13,368 nucleotides of DNA. It comes from DASZTV01 sp035548055. Lineage in GTDB: Bacteria > Actinomycetota > Actinomycetes > JAFAQI01. Below the pieces are notes generated by a model, which was not told where the DNA came from, searched no databases, and was given only the letters and a program-made list of their open reading frames with translations. Location: contig DASZTL010000058.1 of the NCBI GenBank assembly GCA_035548055.1, positions 1 to 13,368 of the forward strand, written 5' to 3'. This document shows, piece after piece, positions 12,877 through 13,368 of the stretch; the first letter of the stretch is position 1, and each line of letters opens with the position of its first letter. Both the position numbers and the translations under genes were made by a program.

Positions 12877-13368
12877 CTAGGAGCGATCGCCGCCCTCGTC
12901 GGCATCGTCTGGTTCCGACGGCAGTCCTAGCACCAGCAGTCGTACGTGCGGGCTGGATTTGATGGTCTGCGTGAACGGCTCGGCGGCTGCGTCCCACACC
13001 TCTGGGGTCAAGATCACCGGACTGATAAGCGTCCGTGACTTGCGTTCCACCTCGTCGACGAGTCGGTACACGTCACTCGGGTCGGGCCGGCCGACGACGA
13101 GCAGGTCGACCTCGTGGGCACGGGACCCGCGGATCCCGCTGTAGCGGATCGCCCATGGTCCGTGAAGCAGCGCCCGCTCCACGCCGGGCATGCCGTACAG
13201 GCCGCGTTCGAGCAGCGGCTTCACGCCATAGCTGGTGGTGATCACCTCGGCCAGCGCGTCAAGCCCCTCATGCTGGACGATCCGCACGTAACGCATCGGC
13301 CAGTCCTCGCGCAGGAACAGCAGACCCGCCTCCACCAGCTCCGCGACCTCGCGATAGACGGTGTCCGG
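12877..13368 (-). CDS. Winged-helix/nucleotidyltransferase-like protein, N-terminus outside the window
   Basis: The frame is open from the window edge (13368) to the stop at 12877, giving 163 residues of the C-terminal part. It begins PDTVYREVAELVEAGLLFLR, which is the recognition helix and wing of a winged-helix domain. After a linker (HEGLDALAEVITTSYGVKPL) comes a nucleotidyltransferase-like domain with HGPWAIRYSGIRGSRAHEVD followed by LLVVG. In canonical MNT-type enzymes this reads Gly-Ser ... Asp-x-Asp. Here Ser is replaced by Pro and the first Asp by Glu, so catalysis is doubtful. Actinomycetes have many such HTH-nucleotidyltransferase fusions of unknown role, probably regulators. An internal start at 13335 is not needed, because homologous sequence continues upstream. 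The GIY-YIG gene starts 73 bases downstream on the same strand, so they may be co-transcribed. Confidence 0.8.
   Translation of the reverse strand, partial: PDTVYREVAELVEAGLLFLREDWPMRYVRIVQHEGLDALAEVITTSYGVKPLLERGLYGMPGVERALLHGPWAIRYSGIRGSRAHEVDLLVVGRPDPSDVYRLVDEVERKSRTLISPVILTPEVWDAAAEPFTQTIKSSPHVRLLVLGLPSEPDDADEGGDRS

Noticed and set aside
1..13368. CRISPR arrays, tRNA or rRNA genes, transposases, attachment sites
   Set aside because: Reading the window showed no spaced direct repeats, no cloverleaf-like T-loop sequence, and no transposase or integrase motif.

Overview
This is high-GC, strongly codon-biased DNA with tightly packed, overlapping genes, which points to an actinomycete. The gene order ArsR regulator, NuoB-like small subunit, HyfB, HycD, HycP, HycQ, HycE matches the Rv0081-Rv0087 locus of Mycobacterium tuberculosis as I remember it. 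The thiolase, CoiA-like and HTH-nucleotidyltransferase neighbours suggest a Pseudonocardiales-type genome (Amycolatopsis or Pseudonocardia relatives). That placement is an inference.

Left end (1-545): a partial small protein leaves the window on the minus strand (1-93). A DosR-box-like imperfect palindrome lies upstream of it (153-166). A 95-codon minus-strand hypothetical gene (219-506) diverges from the regulator. The divergent space holds a clear inverted repeat (497-532), probably the operator for the ArsR protein.

Core (582-9520): an ArsR-family regulator is followed by six genes of a membrane-bound, complex-I-like module: a NuoB-like Fe-S small subunit, two antiporter-like subunits (HyfB, HycQ), a NuoH-like subunit (HycD), a HyfE/NuoK-like subunit (HycP) and a fused NuoC-NuoD large subunit (HycE). 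Most junctions overlap by 1-4 bases (ATGA, GTGA, TGATG) or are a few bases apart. The small subunit keeps all four Fe-S cysteines. The large subunit has lost all four cysteines that would hold the Ni-Fe centre (Ser205, Thr208, Ser485, Gly488). The complex is therefore better described as an energy-converting hydrogenase-related (Ehr) complex than as a formate hydrogenlyase. A FadA5-like thiolase and a DUF167 protein follow in the same direction, and a perfect hairpin closes the unit at 9544-9563.

Right end (9658-13368): an accessory-looking region. It holds a small minus-strand gene resembling actinobacterial three-helix-bundle proteins (9658-9972), a CoiA-like PD-(D/E)XK nuclease candidate with long coiled coils (10132-11853), a GIY-YIG-family gene on the minus strand split by a one-base frameshift in a short G run (12007-12803), and a winged-helix/nucleotidyltransferase protein that leaves the right edge (12877-13368). 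I saw no tRNA, rRNA, CRISPR array or insertion sequence.
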